Source of the DNA: Agrypnia vestita
Taxonomy: Eukaryota > Arthropoda > Insecta > Trichoptera > Phryganeidae
NCBI GenBank assembly: GCA_016648135.1
Contig: JADDOH010001981.1
Location: 186,001-250,000, forward strand
Direction: 5' to 3'
Length of the DNA: 64,000 nt
Part shown: positions 43,281-58,200 of the stretch, piece by piece
Layout of the letters: every line of letters starts with the position of its first letter
How positions within the stretch are numbered: the first letter of the stretch is position 1
Notes under the pieces: generated by a model
Seen by the model: the letters and a program-made list of their open reading frames with translations, nothing else
The model's database searches: none
Told to the model about the DNA's origin: nothing
Translations under genes and position numbers: made by a program

Positions 43281-46200
43281 ATGAATTTCATTAAAGACTT
43301 AACGGAGAATTTTCCAAATTACTGTATCAGTCATCAAGATGCGCCTTCATATGTTAACTGCCATTGGAATGAAAGCAATCGGACTGTTGTACTTATTTAT
43401 AAGAAGGTAGATTTTTTACTGCTTTAAGTAAATTAGATTAATTATTTCATATTACATATAGCGTATGCAATGTATTTAATGTACTCTTATTTCATTTTTC
43501 AGAGTCAATTCACATCTTGTGTAGTTACTACTCCTAAGAAAAGGGAACAAACAACTTTAATGTCAGGTAGGTAATTTAATGTTTATATTTTATTATTTTT
43601 CGTCAACGCTCATTTTGTGTCTGATTTATATAAATAAAATACACACCACATCTTATTGAAAACTTTTCCTAAAGATTTGTACATATTGTGCAATTCCAAT
43701 TTAAGATTGTTCAATGTGTATTATCCCAGCATATTTATAAATGTTTTTTCCTATTTAAACTTCGGATAAGATGCGGGATAAATAAATATTGCTATTTACT
43801 CGTGGGAGGATATATTTCTTAATTGTTTGATTAATTTTTAGAATTTGAACTTACCGGATCCCCCTTGAAATTGGACATGGCATATGATAAGTTAGAAGAT
43901 ACATTTCTGTTGGATCTTTCTCAATGTTGGTTGAAGGACGAAATCTCTCATCAGGCGCTGACAACTGAAGAGGCAAGGTATGGAATATCATTAAAATGTT
44001 ATTGTTTACTATTCGTGTATAAATGCTCTTCACTTTATTATTACCAATATCTCACCGTCTCTCTCATCTCACAGCTACCGTCTATGATAGTCGTTTTTTA
44101 TAGTAGAATATTTAACAGGATGTTTAATTTCTCCAATAAACTAAGGGGCAGTTTGGTCAGGAGTAAGAGTAGTAGTTAAAAAAAAAGCATAGATTTTAGC
44201 ATTTTCCATCAATCAAAAATGATTCATTTCAAAAGATTTCATAGGTACTAAGAATCTCCTTCCCACAAGTTGATTGATTTTGTTGAATTTATAATGAAAC
44301 CTTATACTACAAAAGGAATGCTCAAGATATAAATATACCGAGAATTTGATAGGAAAGTAGATGGGCACAGGAAATGAGAGGACAAGGCGAGTACACAGGA
44401 GAATACAATTCACAAGGATGGATCGTGCGACACTGAGAAGCCGAAAGGGCAGTATTGTTAGTCGGCTCCTGACTATATTCGTATGCCACTACTTCATTAT
44501 AATACGAGGAATTTTTTATCTAATATAGAATTAACTGTTCGAAGAATATTTTTTTTCTGTATGAAAGCTTGAAATTTGTGGTGACATTATTATTAAAATA
44601 AAACACAAATCACTTTGTTTTTACCACTTTATTAGATTAAACAATCTACGTGTTTCGAGAACAATGTTCTCTCCTTCAGGATTATTGGTGTAATAATACT
44701 AATAATCCTGAAGGAGAGAACATTGTTCTCGAAACATGTAAATTGCTTAATCTAATAAAGTGGTGAAAACAAAGTGATTTGTGTTTTATTTTAATATAGA
44801 ATTACAACAATATATACCAATTTTATATTTTTTCTCTTTTTGATTATACACAACGTCATAGAATTTTTTAAATACATAGACCTGTAACCTCGGAAGAGAA
44901 AATATGAAAAAGTAGTGACTTTTTGCATGTATTATATCTGAGGGTGAAATGAACAACCTAATAAGTCAATAAAATCGAGTTTTGAGTTTAGTTTTCAGAG
45001 TCGTTCTTAAGTTATATATCTAGCAAGAAAAAGTGAGATGAGTCAGGAAATAAAATGCGACTATTTTTTAATTTTTTGAAAAAGGACAAGTGACATGCAA
45101 GACATGTGCCAATTCGTACATGATAGTATTGCATTGCTACATTAAACATATGCATGTTGCTAAAGCAAGCCGAAGACACTTGTAATTGGGATAATGGGCT
45201 GAGTTTAAAATAAGCCACGTGTTAAAAATTTTCTCAGATTTTCACGGCCGTTCAGAAACTTCTGTGTGTGGTTTTCTGAAATTTTCTGCCATGTATATAT
45301 ATGTCCAGAGAGGTCAGATATACATGGCAGAATATCTCAGAAAACCAAAAACTAGTATATTGTTAGTGTCTCATTAAAAATAAAACACATTAAATAATTA
45401 TTTTAATCGTGGCCTAGCGATGGATATGTTGATATATATACTCTATTTTGTCATTTGTGTGGCAACCTAACGGGTGGCTTACTTCGGCGTGAATAAAAAT
45501 ACACATAAGAACACACATACACAAATGAATTTTGAATTTAAATGGATTGGTTGCCGTTGGAACCGCGTGACACTTCGCCTTCACGAGATCATGCGATGAC
45601 AGCCGAGGGTAGCCTGAGCTCACTCGAAAGAACAATCTCACTCAGTCAGTTCAGCATCAAAATGCTTTAAAAGATTTGATAGAAACTTTGCATTATTTAT
45701 ATTCACGCATGCTCTCATGCTGTTGTTGGGACTTCTAACATCAAAATGCTTGAATAGATTTGAAAAAAGTTTTTGCATTATTTATATTCACGCATGCTCT
45801 CATGCTATTGTTGGGGCTTCTAACATCAAAATGCTTTATTTATTGTGCAAAATGAGAATATCCTGCATTCATGCTCCAAAAATAACTACATACTGAGAGA
45901 GTACAATAAAAGCAGCCTCAAGTAGCGGAGACTGGAAGGCCTAGTGATAATGGGAGTCAAAATCATATTATTTTACTCTCCGAGCCTATTCTTACCAAAA
46001 ACCTATTTGCGTGAACGAGCTCATTCATTGCTCCATGTCCTAAAAGACAGAACGTATATCATGAATTTCAAAATAAATACATATTAGATATTGATCCAAG
46101 GTGGTAAAATGATAAAAAAAATGTCTACCTACCTCAGAGTAGGTATATCTATATACATATGTATCTAGCGAGGTAGGTAGTGGTCGAGAAGCTTGCTTCA

Positions 46201-49200
46201 TTTTATCCTATATTTATATGTGTGTATGTATCAAGGCATTAAATGTCTTTGTTCAATGCCGATTTATCAGTACTGAAATTAAATGAAATAGAGTGCAATT
46301 TTTAAACTAACTAAGCGATCATTTTGATGTATATATTTTATCTTGTTCCTGGCACTGTCTCAACCCATTGCCTAGGTAGGCTATTGGGATCAGCTATTTT
46401 TATGTATTTAATGAAAAGTATAAGACAGAAGGTTGCTTCCATATATGGTACTCACCTCATAATTCATAAATTGTGTGTCAAATAGAACAATATGTCTTGT
46501 AATTACTAAAACAAAAAAGACCATTTAATATAGTTGAACATATAATGAAGTCTTATTTTTGCTTTACAGAAACATTGTCAACTTCTACAACAGTAAGATC
46601 CGCCAGCTGCCTCTGGAGGAGAGGATTCCCCTGTGGGTGGTGTGCGACGGCCAAGACCAGCAGAAGACTCTCCTGATGGCTGCCCTCTCTTACAAGGGAC
46701 ACTTTGACAGGGGAATGGTGTCATTTGTGGTGAGAAATATCAATTAAGCTTACGGCCGATCAGTGTTTGGTTGTTATGTGTAATACTCTTGTTTCGGGAT
46801 GAGATTGCTTCCAGTAAAAACTTCGTTCTCGTAAGTATTTATTTGGTAACAATAAGGGTTTAGACAATCGTTTATACAGTAAAATGCGGTCTGGATAACA
46901 ATGGTAGTAAAAGAGGGCGACTCGACATTCACGCGCCTTTTTATACATTCTCTCTCTCTGTCATGCAGTCTCTTTCTGGCGTCGCGACATACGTTCCTCA
47001 GATCTATTACATTATGTATCATTATAATGCAACTGCATTGAGTTTATGATAAATTTGATGACATGTGTTTTATTGGTCCTACCTTTTTGAATAATGTACT
47101 CAAACCTCAGCCTTGAAATGTTAGTAGTATTCTGAAGACTGGCGTTGAATATTGAGTAACAAATTAGTAATAATCTTAAAATACAAACTGTACCGTTGCA
47201 AACATGTATAGAATAAAAATATTAAAAAAAATTCCTGCAACCTCAGATAGAATTTCTCAAAATCAAATATTAAATCTGCCAATGTTGAATAATATGAGGT
47301 CCAATTAAAAATTACCTTGTCAAAACATGTTGGAGAAGAACAACAATACAACCGATGTATCGTTTATTTTATTTTTTATTCTCGTCAATGGCTCCACAGC
47401 CCGTTGTGAGCCTTAGGCCCGGTTGTTTCAAGTTCGATCAAAGTAAGCGGTCGATAAAAGCATAGATTTTTACGAAAACGGATCGTCTGATTGGTGGAGA
47501 ACGTAAAATTTCAGTTTAAACTCTACGCTTACTTTGATCGAATTTGAAACAACCGGGCCTTAGCCTCCTCCGACATATAATATAATAGAGATAACAATCT
47601 TAAGATCCCAATATTGCTATTTTCAGAATACGGCCGATTGTTTGACTCCAATATAGATTTTTATGTATCTGTTTCATGCATTACTTACTTTTATCTAAGT
47701 TGTTGCAATATGTTTTCAGGCAACTACCACAGCGGTGGATCTGTCTGTAGATAAAATGAGAGAGATGCACCTAAAGGTCTACGGCTGTTCCAAGGATCAG
47801 GTAAAAATTCTATTTTTGAATTGACAGTTTCACTCGAAGCTAGTTAACTTATTGAAAGCAAATATTTACATATTTGATTTTAATGTGTTAACTATTAGGT
47901 CCTTACATATGAAATTGGCGTTTAGTATGGGAGGAACATAAAGCTGATTTTTTTTATTATAATATATTTATTTAATCAAAGTATGTACCATTGCTATCTA
48001 TGCATTTTTGCCATCTCATAGGTAGTTCATCGATCCCTTTACTAAAAAAACCATTCGGACGGGAATCAATAAAATCTTTGAAGGCGGTTTGGACTGCCCC
48101 ATCGGAGTTGAATTTTTTCCTTTGCAAGAAGTTATCCAAATTTCGAAAAAAATGGTAATCTGTTGGGGCAAGGTCCGGAGAGTACGGTGGATGTATTAGA
48201 CATTCCAATTGAAGCTCCTCTAATTTGGTAGCCGTCTGTTGTGCAGTGTGTGGTCTAGCGTTATCATGAAGCAGCAGTGGCCTAGAGCGATTAACCAGCC
48301 TCGGTTGTTTAGCAGCTAGCTTTTCCATCATGGTTTGCAGTTGCTGACAATAGACATCTGCCGTAATCGTCTGGCCAGATTTAAGAAAGCTGTAGTGAAC
48401 GACACCAGCACTAGTCCACCAAACGCTCACAAGTAACTTTTTTGGAGTCAATTTTCGCTTGGGGCATGGTTTGGCTGGTTCGGCAGGGTTCAGCCATTGC
48501 GATGAGCGCTTCCGATTATCGTACAGGATCCACTTTTCATCACAGGTAATGATTCGATTTAAAATCCCTTCATTATTGTGCCGGTTGAGTAATGCAACGC
48601 AGCAGTCAACGCGCGTTTGTTGATTTGCTTCACTCAATTCGTGAGGTACCCACCTTTCAAGCTTTTTCACCTTACCAATTTGCTTCAAGTGGATTAAAAC
48701 AGTTTTATCACTAACACCGCAGCCTGCAGCTAACTCGGATGTGGTTTGCGATGGATCCGCTTCCACAATAGCCTTCAATTCTTCATTATCAACTTTGGTC
48801 TCCGGCCGTCCACGGGGCTTGTTCTGCAGGTCGAAATTTCCAGAACGAAAACGTTGGAACCAAAAACGCACTGTGTTTTCTTTTGCGGCACCGTCGCCAT
48901 ACACATCATTAATCCTTCGAGCCGTTTCTGCAGTACTGGTGCCACGGTGGAACTCGTACTCGTAAATAACGCGATATTTCAAGTTTTTCATTTTGCAAAC
49001 TGAGTGACGCAAAGAAAAAACAATTGAGGAAAAAACAAATGAATTGTAATTTTCAAAACACAAATACATGAGTAAATAGCTGTATAAATTTGGATTTGGA
49101 ATTCCTAACCAAAGAGAAGATATTTGAGATCAAATTTACCAGTACGGCAAAACGTCAATTTCATGTGTAAGGACCTAATATAAGTATTTTAAAACTAATT

Positions 49201-52200
49201 ACAGTAAAACTATGTTTATATGAACCTTGATACTTCGAAATATGTATGTCACAATTCGAAATTTTTAAAACAAAAAATCCCAAAATGTCAATTTCATAGT
49301 ACCATTAACTCCGATAATTAAAAACCCCCGATAATTCGTAATTTGAAATCATTTTTAGATCCTTGCGCCATAAATCTACACATTTTAAATCACATAATAT
49401 GATTTTTTTTAAGAAGTTTTAAAAAAATTGTAGGTGTACGGTGTCCTATATGTATTTGGCAGTCATTATTGTCTTTACGTACACATATTATGTTGCGATC
49501 CCTAAAATTGAGGAATCCTATATATGCTCTCACTCGGCTGCCTTGATATATACAGATCCTCGTACCTGAACACTGAAACTGTTTTTCATGTTTTTAAATT
49601 ACTCGTTTAGTTCGATTTTTTTTTCTAATTAATAACTTTGTGTTTGTTGTTGAAATGTTTTATTTTCTTTGGAAGATGTTATTTTAATATTTCATATATT
49701 TATTGACGATTGTATTTCTGATTACTAAAGCCGAAAAAAACAGAATCGAAAAATAAATTTGAGTGAAGATTAAAGAAGCCTTCTCAAATTCAAAGATAAC
49801 CAAACAATTTCGCGCACGATTCCTGTTTTTTCAGACCCTTTTTTGTGATGGTTATATTCATGTAAAAATCAACAATAATCACTAAAAAGTTGCAGTTTCT
49901 GGTTTTTCAATATACAGACTTCAATACATAATTACATACTTATATTTCAATACATAATTATTTGTACAATAATTACTTATTCATTAATTATGAACAGTAA
50001 AAGTAACGAAATTTACTGTCAGAAATGTACGCACATGTTTATTGAATAAAACCATGGAAGCAATAACACTAAAGATATTGTATTTCAATATTTTCATTCT
50101 AAATATATCAAAGAATATATAAATACTTAATTTTAACATGTTTTTAATTTAAAAAAACACATTTTTTTAACAGATAAATAACACAATTAATGCACGGTTC
50201 GAAGACGACATTTGGAATGATTTTTTGTCCGGTTTGCGCGACAAATGAGGTTACTTGACAAATAGAACTCGTTCATTCATTCAAAAACTTGGGAAACAAC
50301 AAAGAATAAGCTTTAAAAACTCATAAACGCGGTAAAATAGCCCGAATTCGCATACTTGTCTAGGGAGTGCAGATCTGCAGTTTGGCACACAGAGGTGAAT
50401 TTTATTATTAGGAAGGATTTTAAAGAAAATGGCTCAGCACCAAAACGGTTAAGTTTACATAACTAATAGTGAACCTTTTGTTTCACTCTCTTGAACTAGG
50501 CTCTAACCTGCAAGGTGACCGGCATATACAGAATATCTGGCAAGAGAGTGAGCACCGTGATGCAGAGCAGCTGCCCTGAAGACGTATTCACGAAGCACTA
50601 CACCGGCATGACTCAGCTGGAGTGTCAGTGGAACAAGCAAACCCTTCAGGTTCCCATACACGAAACAAATATTACTTTGGTAAGAAATACTTGTTTTAAA
50701 TAAGTCTCAATTGTGCACTGTAGAAACTTGTGTAGAGTCTTCCAGACTATTCTGCCATTTGTAAAAAAACTTTTTTTTCTATGTAATACCTAATATATGC
50801 AGGTTTTTTTAAAACAACAATTTTTAATATAAAATTTTATCTGGGGGATATTTTACAAAGACATGTAAAAATTTCATATTTCCAGATATATTTTTGTTAT
50901 GTCATAATTTGTATTTTCAGGGGGTAGCCAATTAATTTAAATTTGTTTTTGATAAAAAGGATTTCACAAAAGTATGTAGATATAAAAAGTTTTTACAGCC
51001 CTGCAATGGGATCCGAAACGTTGTAGAAATACAGCAGAATATACCAGGAATCTTAAACCACGGCTGAACGACTATGAAAACCTAAGAACATTTTTAAATA
51101 ATAACTTGTTACATATGTTTATGTTATTCAAAAGGAATCATCAATGCATGGTTTTAAAAAAAAAATTGAAACAAAAACACCTGAAAATAAAATGTTAGTT
51201 ACTTGTATGACTCTTTATGACATAAGCCTAGTTCAAAAGTGAAATATTGATAAATTTGTTGACGTTCGCTTTAGCGTATGATACGTTCTTGTCATAGACG
51301 ATTGTATTCCCAGAACCACTACTTGTAGATGCACAATATTGACCTTTGAACTCACGCACTCTGGTTACACTTGTACCAGTCCCTCAAGTTACGCAGCTAT
51401 GAGAGGTTGCGTCTTCCTACGCTACTTTTACTACTTTTTTTTCCCTGTATGATGAGTTGGTATAGACTATACTTTGGTCCTCTCATAGCATGTCCGAGAT
51501 ACTTCGACTTTCGTGATGGTCCGTTACACTTTTTCCATATTCCGAAGGACTTCCAACATTCGTCACTCTATCCTTTCAGGAAACTCAGTATGCGTCTATG
51601 GAGCCACATCTTAAAAGCCTCAACTTTGCGTATTCGTTTTTGGTGTAGTGTCCATGCCTCCACCCCGTATAAGAGAATGGCAAAAATTGTTGCAATTTTT
51701 TGAATATGTAATATAAGAATATGCAAAAGTTTATCAGTAAACTTAAATTACAATTTTCATTATTAATAATCACATTACAATTTTTTCTCACAGGTCCAAG
51801 AAACAATAATAGGCCACAACCTCAGCACCTGCACACTTCTATGGAAATCGGTGTGTGCTTTGCAGGGGATCAGCAGTGCTCTATTGAGCATCTCCAGCAC
51901 TGTCATGACCATCAAATTGGATGAAATAACTATCAGGTTTGCCATTTGCAAAAATAAAAACATAATATTCAGATTCCTTCATAATTTTGTCTTATTGGGT
52001 GACACTTTTGTTTTATCTGTATATACTTTAAATTAAGAAAGGAGGTTTATTTCGGTAGCACGAGGACTTTCTTCTTCTTCTAGGAGTTCTCGTACGTTAG
52101 CTTGTTAGTTATCATGGTCTTGCTAGCAACAGCTCAAAATAGTTGGATTGACTTTAGTTTTTCAGCCAGGATGTCCTTCATCTTCCAGGAACACTTCTGC

Positions 52201-55200
52201 TCGCAATTTCGCATTGAATGATAGGATGCAACATCTGATACTTCTCTGGATGTCTCATGATATCATCAGCATCGTTTTACGAGTTGTCCATGATATAAAA
52301 GTAGCATCGTATCATTCTCATATTTAGGTTTAGGTCATGGCTGCATGGATTTAGGTCATATTTTCAATCGGAAGGATGCAGCTCTGACTTGACATTTAAT
52401 TTCCATAAAAGGGTCCCAGTTTTTTAGTAACCCAGGTAGGTTATTTTTATCCATTCTTTCTGGTCTAATTTTATCTATGCAGTGGCGTGCACAAATCACA
52501 AAAAAAAACATATTTCTTTGGAAATTTTGACTATAATTTTATATTACAAGTAATGTTATATTATACAGTGAAACTCTCTTAATACGTTTTTCAAGGGACC
52601 AGCAAATAAAAACTTATTAGGTGTGAAAACATATTAACAGTGATTTCAATATTTTTTTCATATATTATTTACAATTCTAATATTGTATTTTAATTGAATT
52701 TTCGTTTATATAATATGACAATTTAAGGACATTTTATTTTAAAAAATTAAGCAGGTAAATATATACATTTGTAAAATATTACCTATGTGAATAGTACCTG
52801 AGGGTCAGAAAACAATAAAAACCACCAAAACAAAAAAAAATTAGCACTGTCAAAAAATATTTTATTAATAACCATACTAAAAGGAAACCATAAAATAACT
52901 TATGTAGGTATGTCACTATCTATGTGCAAACTTTAATTCTAAAAGAAATTTATATAAGTTATCTAAATTTTAACTCATTAAGGCCGGCGCCACACTATGC
53001 GTTTCTTCTGTCGCATCAAATCCGCAACCGAATTTAAAGCCTGTCCGGATGACGCGTTTTAAGCGCGAGTCCATTCGCGTGTTTCAATTTTTCCGTCCAG
53101 ATTCCGCGTTTTCCGCGCGAGACCACGCGCGCGTTTCAATTTGTATTGCGTCCAGATACCGCGTATTACGCGCGAGACCACTCGCGCGTTTCAATTTATA
53201 TTGCATCCAGATATGCAAATTATTGTTTTATTAAGTAGATGTTGTCGCATATGGCAAAAGCAATGACTCCACAATTTTTAAAATCTCTGTTTTATATTTT
53301 TTTTAAAACTTGTCTAAAAAAACATTTTACGCGCGAGTGAGCAAACGCGCGTCAGCATCTGGACGGGATGTATGTAGCACCAGTATCTCGATAATGCGCG
53401 AGTGTCTACGCGCGAGTGCACTCGCGTGTCATCTGGACAGGCTCTTAGCAGTCACATAATATATTCCGCGGCGGACCGCGCGGAGAACAAACACACGTGC
53501 GGATAATCTGTCAAATGTGGCGCGTTGCAAACCAACACGAGATGTGACGTCACCGATTTTACGTTGACGTAAGTTCCGCGGGCGGGGAACTGAACAGACG
53601 CCGGCGGCGGCGGCGGAACGATCGATTATCCGCGTAGTAGCAGCGTTCCGCGGCGTCGGAAAGACGCGACGGAAGATACACCTAGTGTGACGCCGGCCTT
53701 AGAAAACGATAGGAGATATTACGTTATTAATATTGCCGATTGTTTCCTCGAAGAAATACAACCAAAATGAAAACAGTTTCGTTTAGGCGACTATATAAAA
53801 AATTATCGTAAAAAATCGCCGGATAAATTTTATTATTTTATTAGCCTATTTAAATACTACAGGTTTTTTTCAGCGGCTAGAATATTAGTGATGCCGCCAA
53901 AACCATTTAATTTTTATTGCGCCCATTTTTCATTTTTAGGAATGATGAACAAAGTTTCGTCTTCCGAAAAACGTATTATGAAGATTTATTTGTATGAATA
54001 AATTGAGTTCGGCTATAAATATTTTCGCTACTTAGGCGAGAAACGAAAATAAGCGGGAAACGTATTAAACCTAAAAAAAATATAGGATTTGTATGGAACT
54101 TTTTCGGGACCGCAGAATTTAAACTTATTTAGCGGGAAAACTTATTAAAAGTGAATTTATTAAGCGAGTTTCACTGTACTATGCATTGCAATTGATTTCT
54201 CCTATATAATAAGTTTTTTTAATTATTTTAATATGAATTTTAAAATAAAACGTGATTATATCTTTATTTGCATCCTTACATTATGTGTTATTTTATTCGC
54301 TTCATATCCGATTTGGTGACCTTGTGGACCCATGTATTACTAGCATCCAGGGACGTGCAGTGAGAACAAGTGCAGTGAGAACAAGTCACCAAAGAGAACA
54401 AGTTTTCCTATCCATATATTTCGAAAAGAAACCCAAATAAGAGATATGTTTTGTAATATTTCCTATCACAATAATTAACATCTTATTCAGATTTTGATAC
54501 TTCTGCAATATAAATATTTAATTTTGTTTTTTTTTCAAAATATATTTTTAAATAAAAGTCATGCTTCTTGTTCTTATTGCACATCCCTGCTACAGCGTTG
54601 GATAATTGTTAGTCAAAGTAAACACAAAATGTGCAAATGCGACATCATTTTTAAATTTAAATACAGAGATGGAAGAAAAATGGTTGTTTAAGATTTTTTA
54701 ATGCAATACATATTATTGTAGTAATATTAATATTTTTTTTAAACTCTGGACTGAAAATAATCAGAATTCTGGTAAAAAAAAAATACAGAAACATAAGCTG
54801 TTCTCGGGTGTTTCTGTATATTTTAGTGTTGGTACTTTAAATCGTCATCTCTTTTTATCATAACCTCCCTCCCTATCAACGGATGCGTAAATATAACGAA
54901 AGTGTCTTATAACTGTCTTGAAAGAGCACGATCTAATGACACAGTACATCGAATTTGACAATTGGAAAATGAATGTGCAGTCTTAATATGTTAGAATTTG
55001 TGAAAACATTGTGAAATTGGTAAAAATTGTGAAAAAAAATTCTTAATTTATTAAAATATATTTTTGCATATTGCATTTTGGGCGTTGTTTGTTTAAAAAA
55101 ATACAAATTATGTCAAAGTAACAAGAACTATTACGATTCCAAAACACACAAAAGAAAACAAAAGTATTTCCGAGAACTGTACATTAAAAATTATAATATA

Positions 55201-58200
55201 TAATAAAAATTACCTAATAAAATTGAATCTAAATTACTACTGCCTGCCTGACTATTTTTGCCCATACTTACTATACCTGACTTTTGATCCGAAGTACCTT
55301 CCCCAGTGCCGTTGTGATGTTAATTGATTTAATAAGGCATACCTGATGACTCAGAATTCTTTTTAAAGAATGATAGTATTTTCACCTTGTAGACCATTCA
55401 GCACATGCTGGACACCTCCCTCCCAGGAGGAGCTGGAGTCCCGCTTGCGCAATCTTCTGAAGGATGTCGAAGAGTATGGCTGGATGTCCTGGGAGCCCCG
55501 CGCAGGCTGCATCTGTGTGGCCCCTGATACCACCAGCTTACAGCAGGTCTTTAAGGAGCTCGGGGAAAACGGTTCCTCCAATGACTTTACCTATAGACTC
55601 TGGGACATACTAAAAGGTTTGTTGCGATGATTATTTCAATCTGCAAGTCAGTTGATCAAAAATTTACTGTGTCTCGAAGTTTAACATTTATATTTAACTA
55701 TCAGAATTTTTTTTAAACAATTAAAGGTGTTTTTTGGAGGTTTGTGCTCTGTTTGATTTGCCATTTCACCATGAATAGACTAGTGCCAGAACAACGCTTG
55801 CAAATTTATTTAAAAAATCGTGGTGTATTCATATTTAAACACTAATGCCATAAAATGATCGTTCCAATCAAGCCAATACTACGGCTTTTGCCATGATTTT
55901 TATGCATTTTATTTCATTTGAAAGTTCTATACCTCTATAAAAACAACCTTTATAGGTAATTATGTAAATACTCTATGTTATAATAAAATATGTATATTCA
56001 ATGTTTTTTTATGATGGAACATACCAAAACTCCAATCCAGCACCTTTTATCAGCAGTTCTTCCAATGATTTATTATTAATTTTTAGAAATTTAAGAATAA
56101 TATTTCACATTTTATGTAATACTCTAAAATAGAGAGTACGGGCATTATCCTTGGCTTTACCCAACCGAGTTTCTCCAGGGTATGCTTGGCTACAATAGTT
56201 TAGAGACTAGAAGGAATGTGTATTTGATTACACATTTTTATCGATTGTTGCGCGGTATGATCGATAATCCTCAAATTATGCAGAGCATTGGTTTGTATGT
56301 TCCTGATAATTATACTAGACATCGTCAGCATAGATTGTTTTACATTCCAATATACAGGACCAACCTGCCGATGGTTATGCCTGTTGGAAGAGCCACAGCT
56401 ATGCTGAACAAAATCGCTTTGGGTATTGATATATTCCATGTGTCTGAGGGGGTTTTCCGAAGCGGGATTCTCCTACACCTTTGACCAGGTTTTATGTTAT
56501 TTTTAATTTATTAAATATTTTCATTTTTGTTATATGTACTTCCTAATATGTATGCCTTAAACATTTTGTTTGTCATGTACATATTATCATGAAATAAATT
56601 GAATTGAAATTGAATTGAATTGAATAAAAAGTGTTTGCTGTATTTAATATTTATGCCTTGTTAACTAAAAAAAATGTTTTATTTAAATGTGTCAGCATAA
56701 AAAATATATTTTTTTATGCTGATATATTTAACCCCCCCTGGGCCGTGTCGCATATATGCGACAGGCACGAAATAAATTATTTATCGACGGCCGCGTATCG
56801 AATTTGAGAAACGTAATTTTTTCCCAATAGAGAAATCCTGTTGTGACCTGTCGTTCCATTTTCAACTCAAAAACATCACGGATTATATTTTAAATCAACA
56901 ATCAAAACAGAAGTTTTTCTGCCGTCAAAATCGTATAGATTTGTTATACATGGCGCCCCGATCGCGTGTTGTGCAATCGAAATTCAAATATTCCATCGTC
57001 AAAGTCACGCGCAAAGTGCGCGGGAAATACGATTTATTTTTTTCGATTTTCGATTTATTTGTACACGTATATACAAATATATACGATATGTTTTGCGATA
57101 TTTGTCAGTTTTTGTTGGTTTATGATTCAATTGAATACTAATAGTGATTTATTAACAAAAATACACGCAATTTTGTTGCGTTTATTTGAAATATGTGTGT
57201 GTGTGAAAGTGTATCATATTTATGTGTTATGAGTGCGATGTCCCGTCGTGTGCCGTGCCGTGCAACAAAATATACCACACAGAAGAAGATTATTATTATT
57301 AATAGTAATGTTGTCTCTAATAAACAAATAAAAAATTATTATTATTTTTCAGAAAATGTTGCGCTGGCAACATTATGGAAATTCAAAAAAAGATTATTTT
57401 TTTTACTTAAATGATAAAAAAATCATTGCATTTCGACACTTACGATAAAATAATATGAATGTGTGTGTTTTTTTTAATATACACATGTTTTCATGGTTTT
57501 TTCGTAAAAAGAAAAATCACAAAAAATTCAGAAAATTTACGGCCCTCAACAAGTTAAAAAACAAAACATATCTTTTTCTATACCGATAATTCAGTGGAGT
57601 TTGATGATCGCTCCAAAAAACTGAAACAGTTTCAGTATATAGTTATTAAAAACTAGTCAAAACGATATGTCAGATGAAAACTGAATAAAAATAGATATTT
57701 TTAATAGAAATTTTCTATATTTTTTTATATTTTCAGTTTTTTTAACTTCTTGAAACCTTTTTTGTGACTATTTTAAAATATATTTAAATCAAAAAGCATA
57801 TTACCATATGAGACCAGTACCCTTTTCTCTGCAGAAAAAGTGCTGTGAAAAATATACTTGTTTTTATTAAAATTAGCCATACTCATTATCTGGCATGGTA
57901 TTAGATAAAGTGTTTGTGAAGGCGGTACAGCCATGAGAAGTGATAATTTGTAGCATCAAACAGATTACCAAGTCTCACACTTCCAATTTCGAGTTTCAAC
58001 TAAAATTACATAAAATAATCACAAATACTTTATTAAAAGTTAGTGGAAAAAAGTATATTTCGTGCATAGGTACATATTAATTTATTAATCCAAGCGTCCT
58101 GATGTAAAATAATGCCCAAAGTTGTCATGATTTTTATGCATTCATGTTGTTCAATATTTAAATTTTGACATTTGCCAGATGATTGCTTCTTTCTCCCTCT

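Larger units (their letters stand above)
43978..46569 (+). other. zwilch intron 3
   Basis: A 2.6-kb intron. It contains a partial M2-like piece near 44185-44215 (AAAGCATAGATTTT), the palindrome 44591-44796, a LINE 3' end at about 45145-45390 and a tandem repeat at 45654-45838. The rest is unassigned. Confidence 0.6.
47801..50499 (+). other. zwilch intron 5
   Basis: A 2.7-kb intron carrying the mariner element on the opposite strand. The part after 49180 is AT-rich with no recognised element. Confidence 0.6.
50680..51793 (+). other. zwilch intron 6
   Basis: A 1.1-kb intron. It contains a Penelope-type end (50995-51070) and a reversed LINE remnant (51361-51695). Confidence 0.6.
51937..55392 (+). 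other. zwilch intron 7
   Basis: A 3.5-kb intron. It contains a reversed repeat fragment near 52040-52460 with CGGTAGCACGAGGACTTTC (related to 5860-5905), and the pogo-like element 52566-54176. The stretch 54180-55390 is AT-rich with no recognised element. Confidence 0.6.

Noticed and set aside
48741..49003. + strand frames of 74-85 codons
   Set aside because: Antisense shadows of the mariner transposase.
57193..57414. 73-codon frame
   Set aside because: Lies within a possible TTAA element and intron 8 of zwilch; no recognisable domain.
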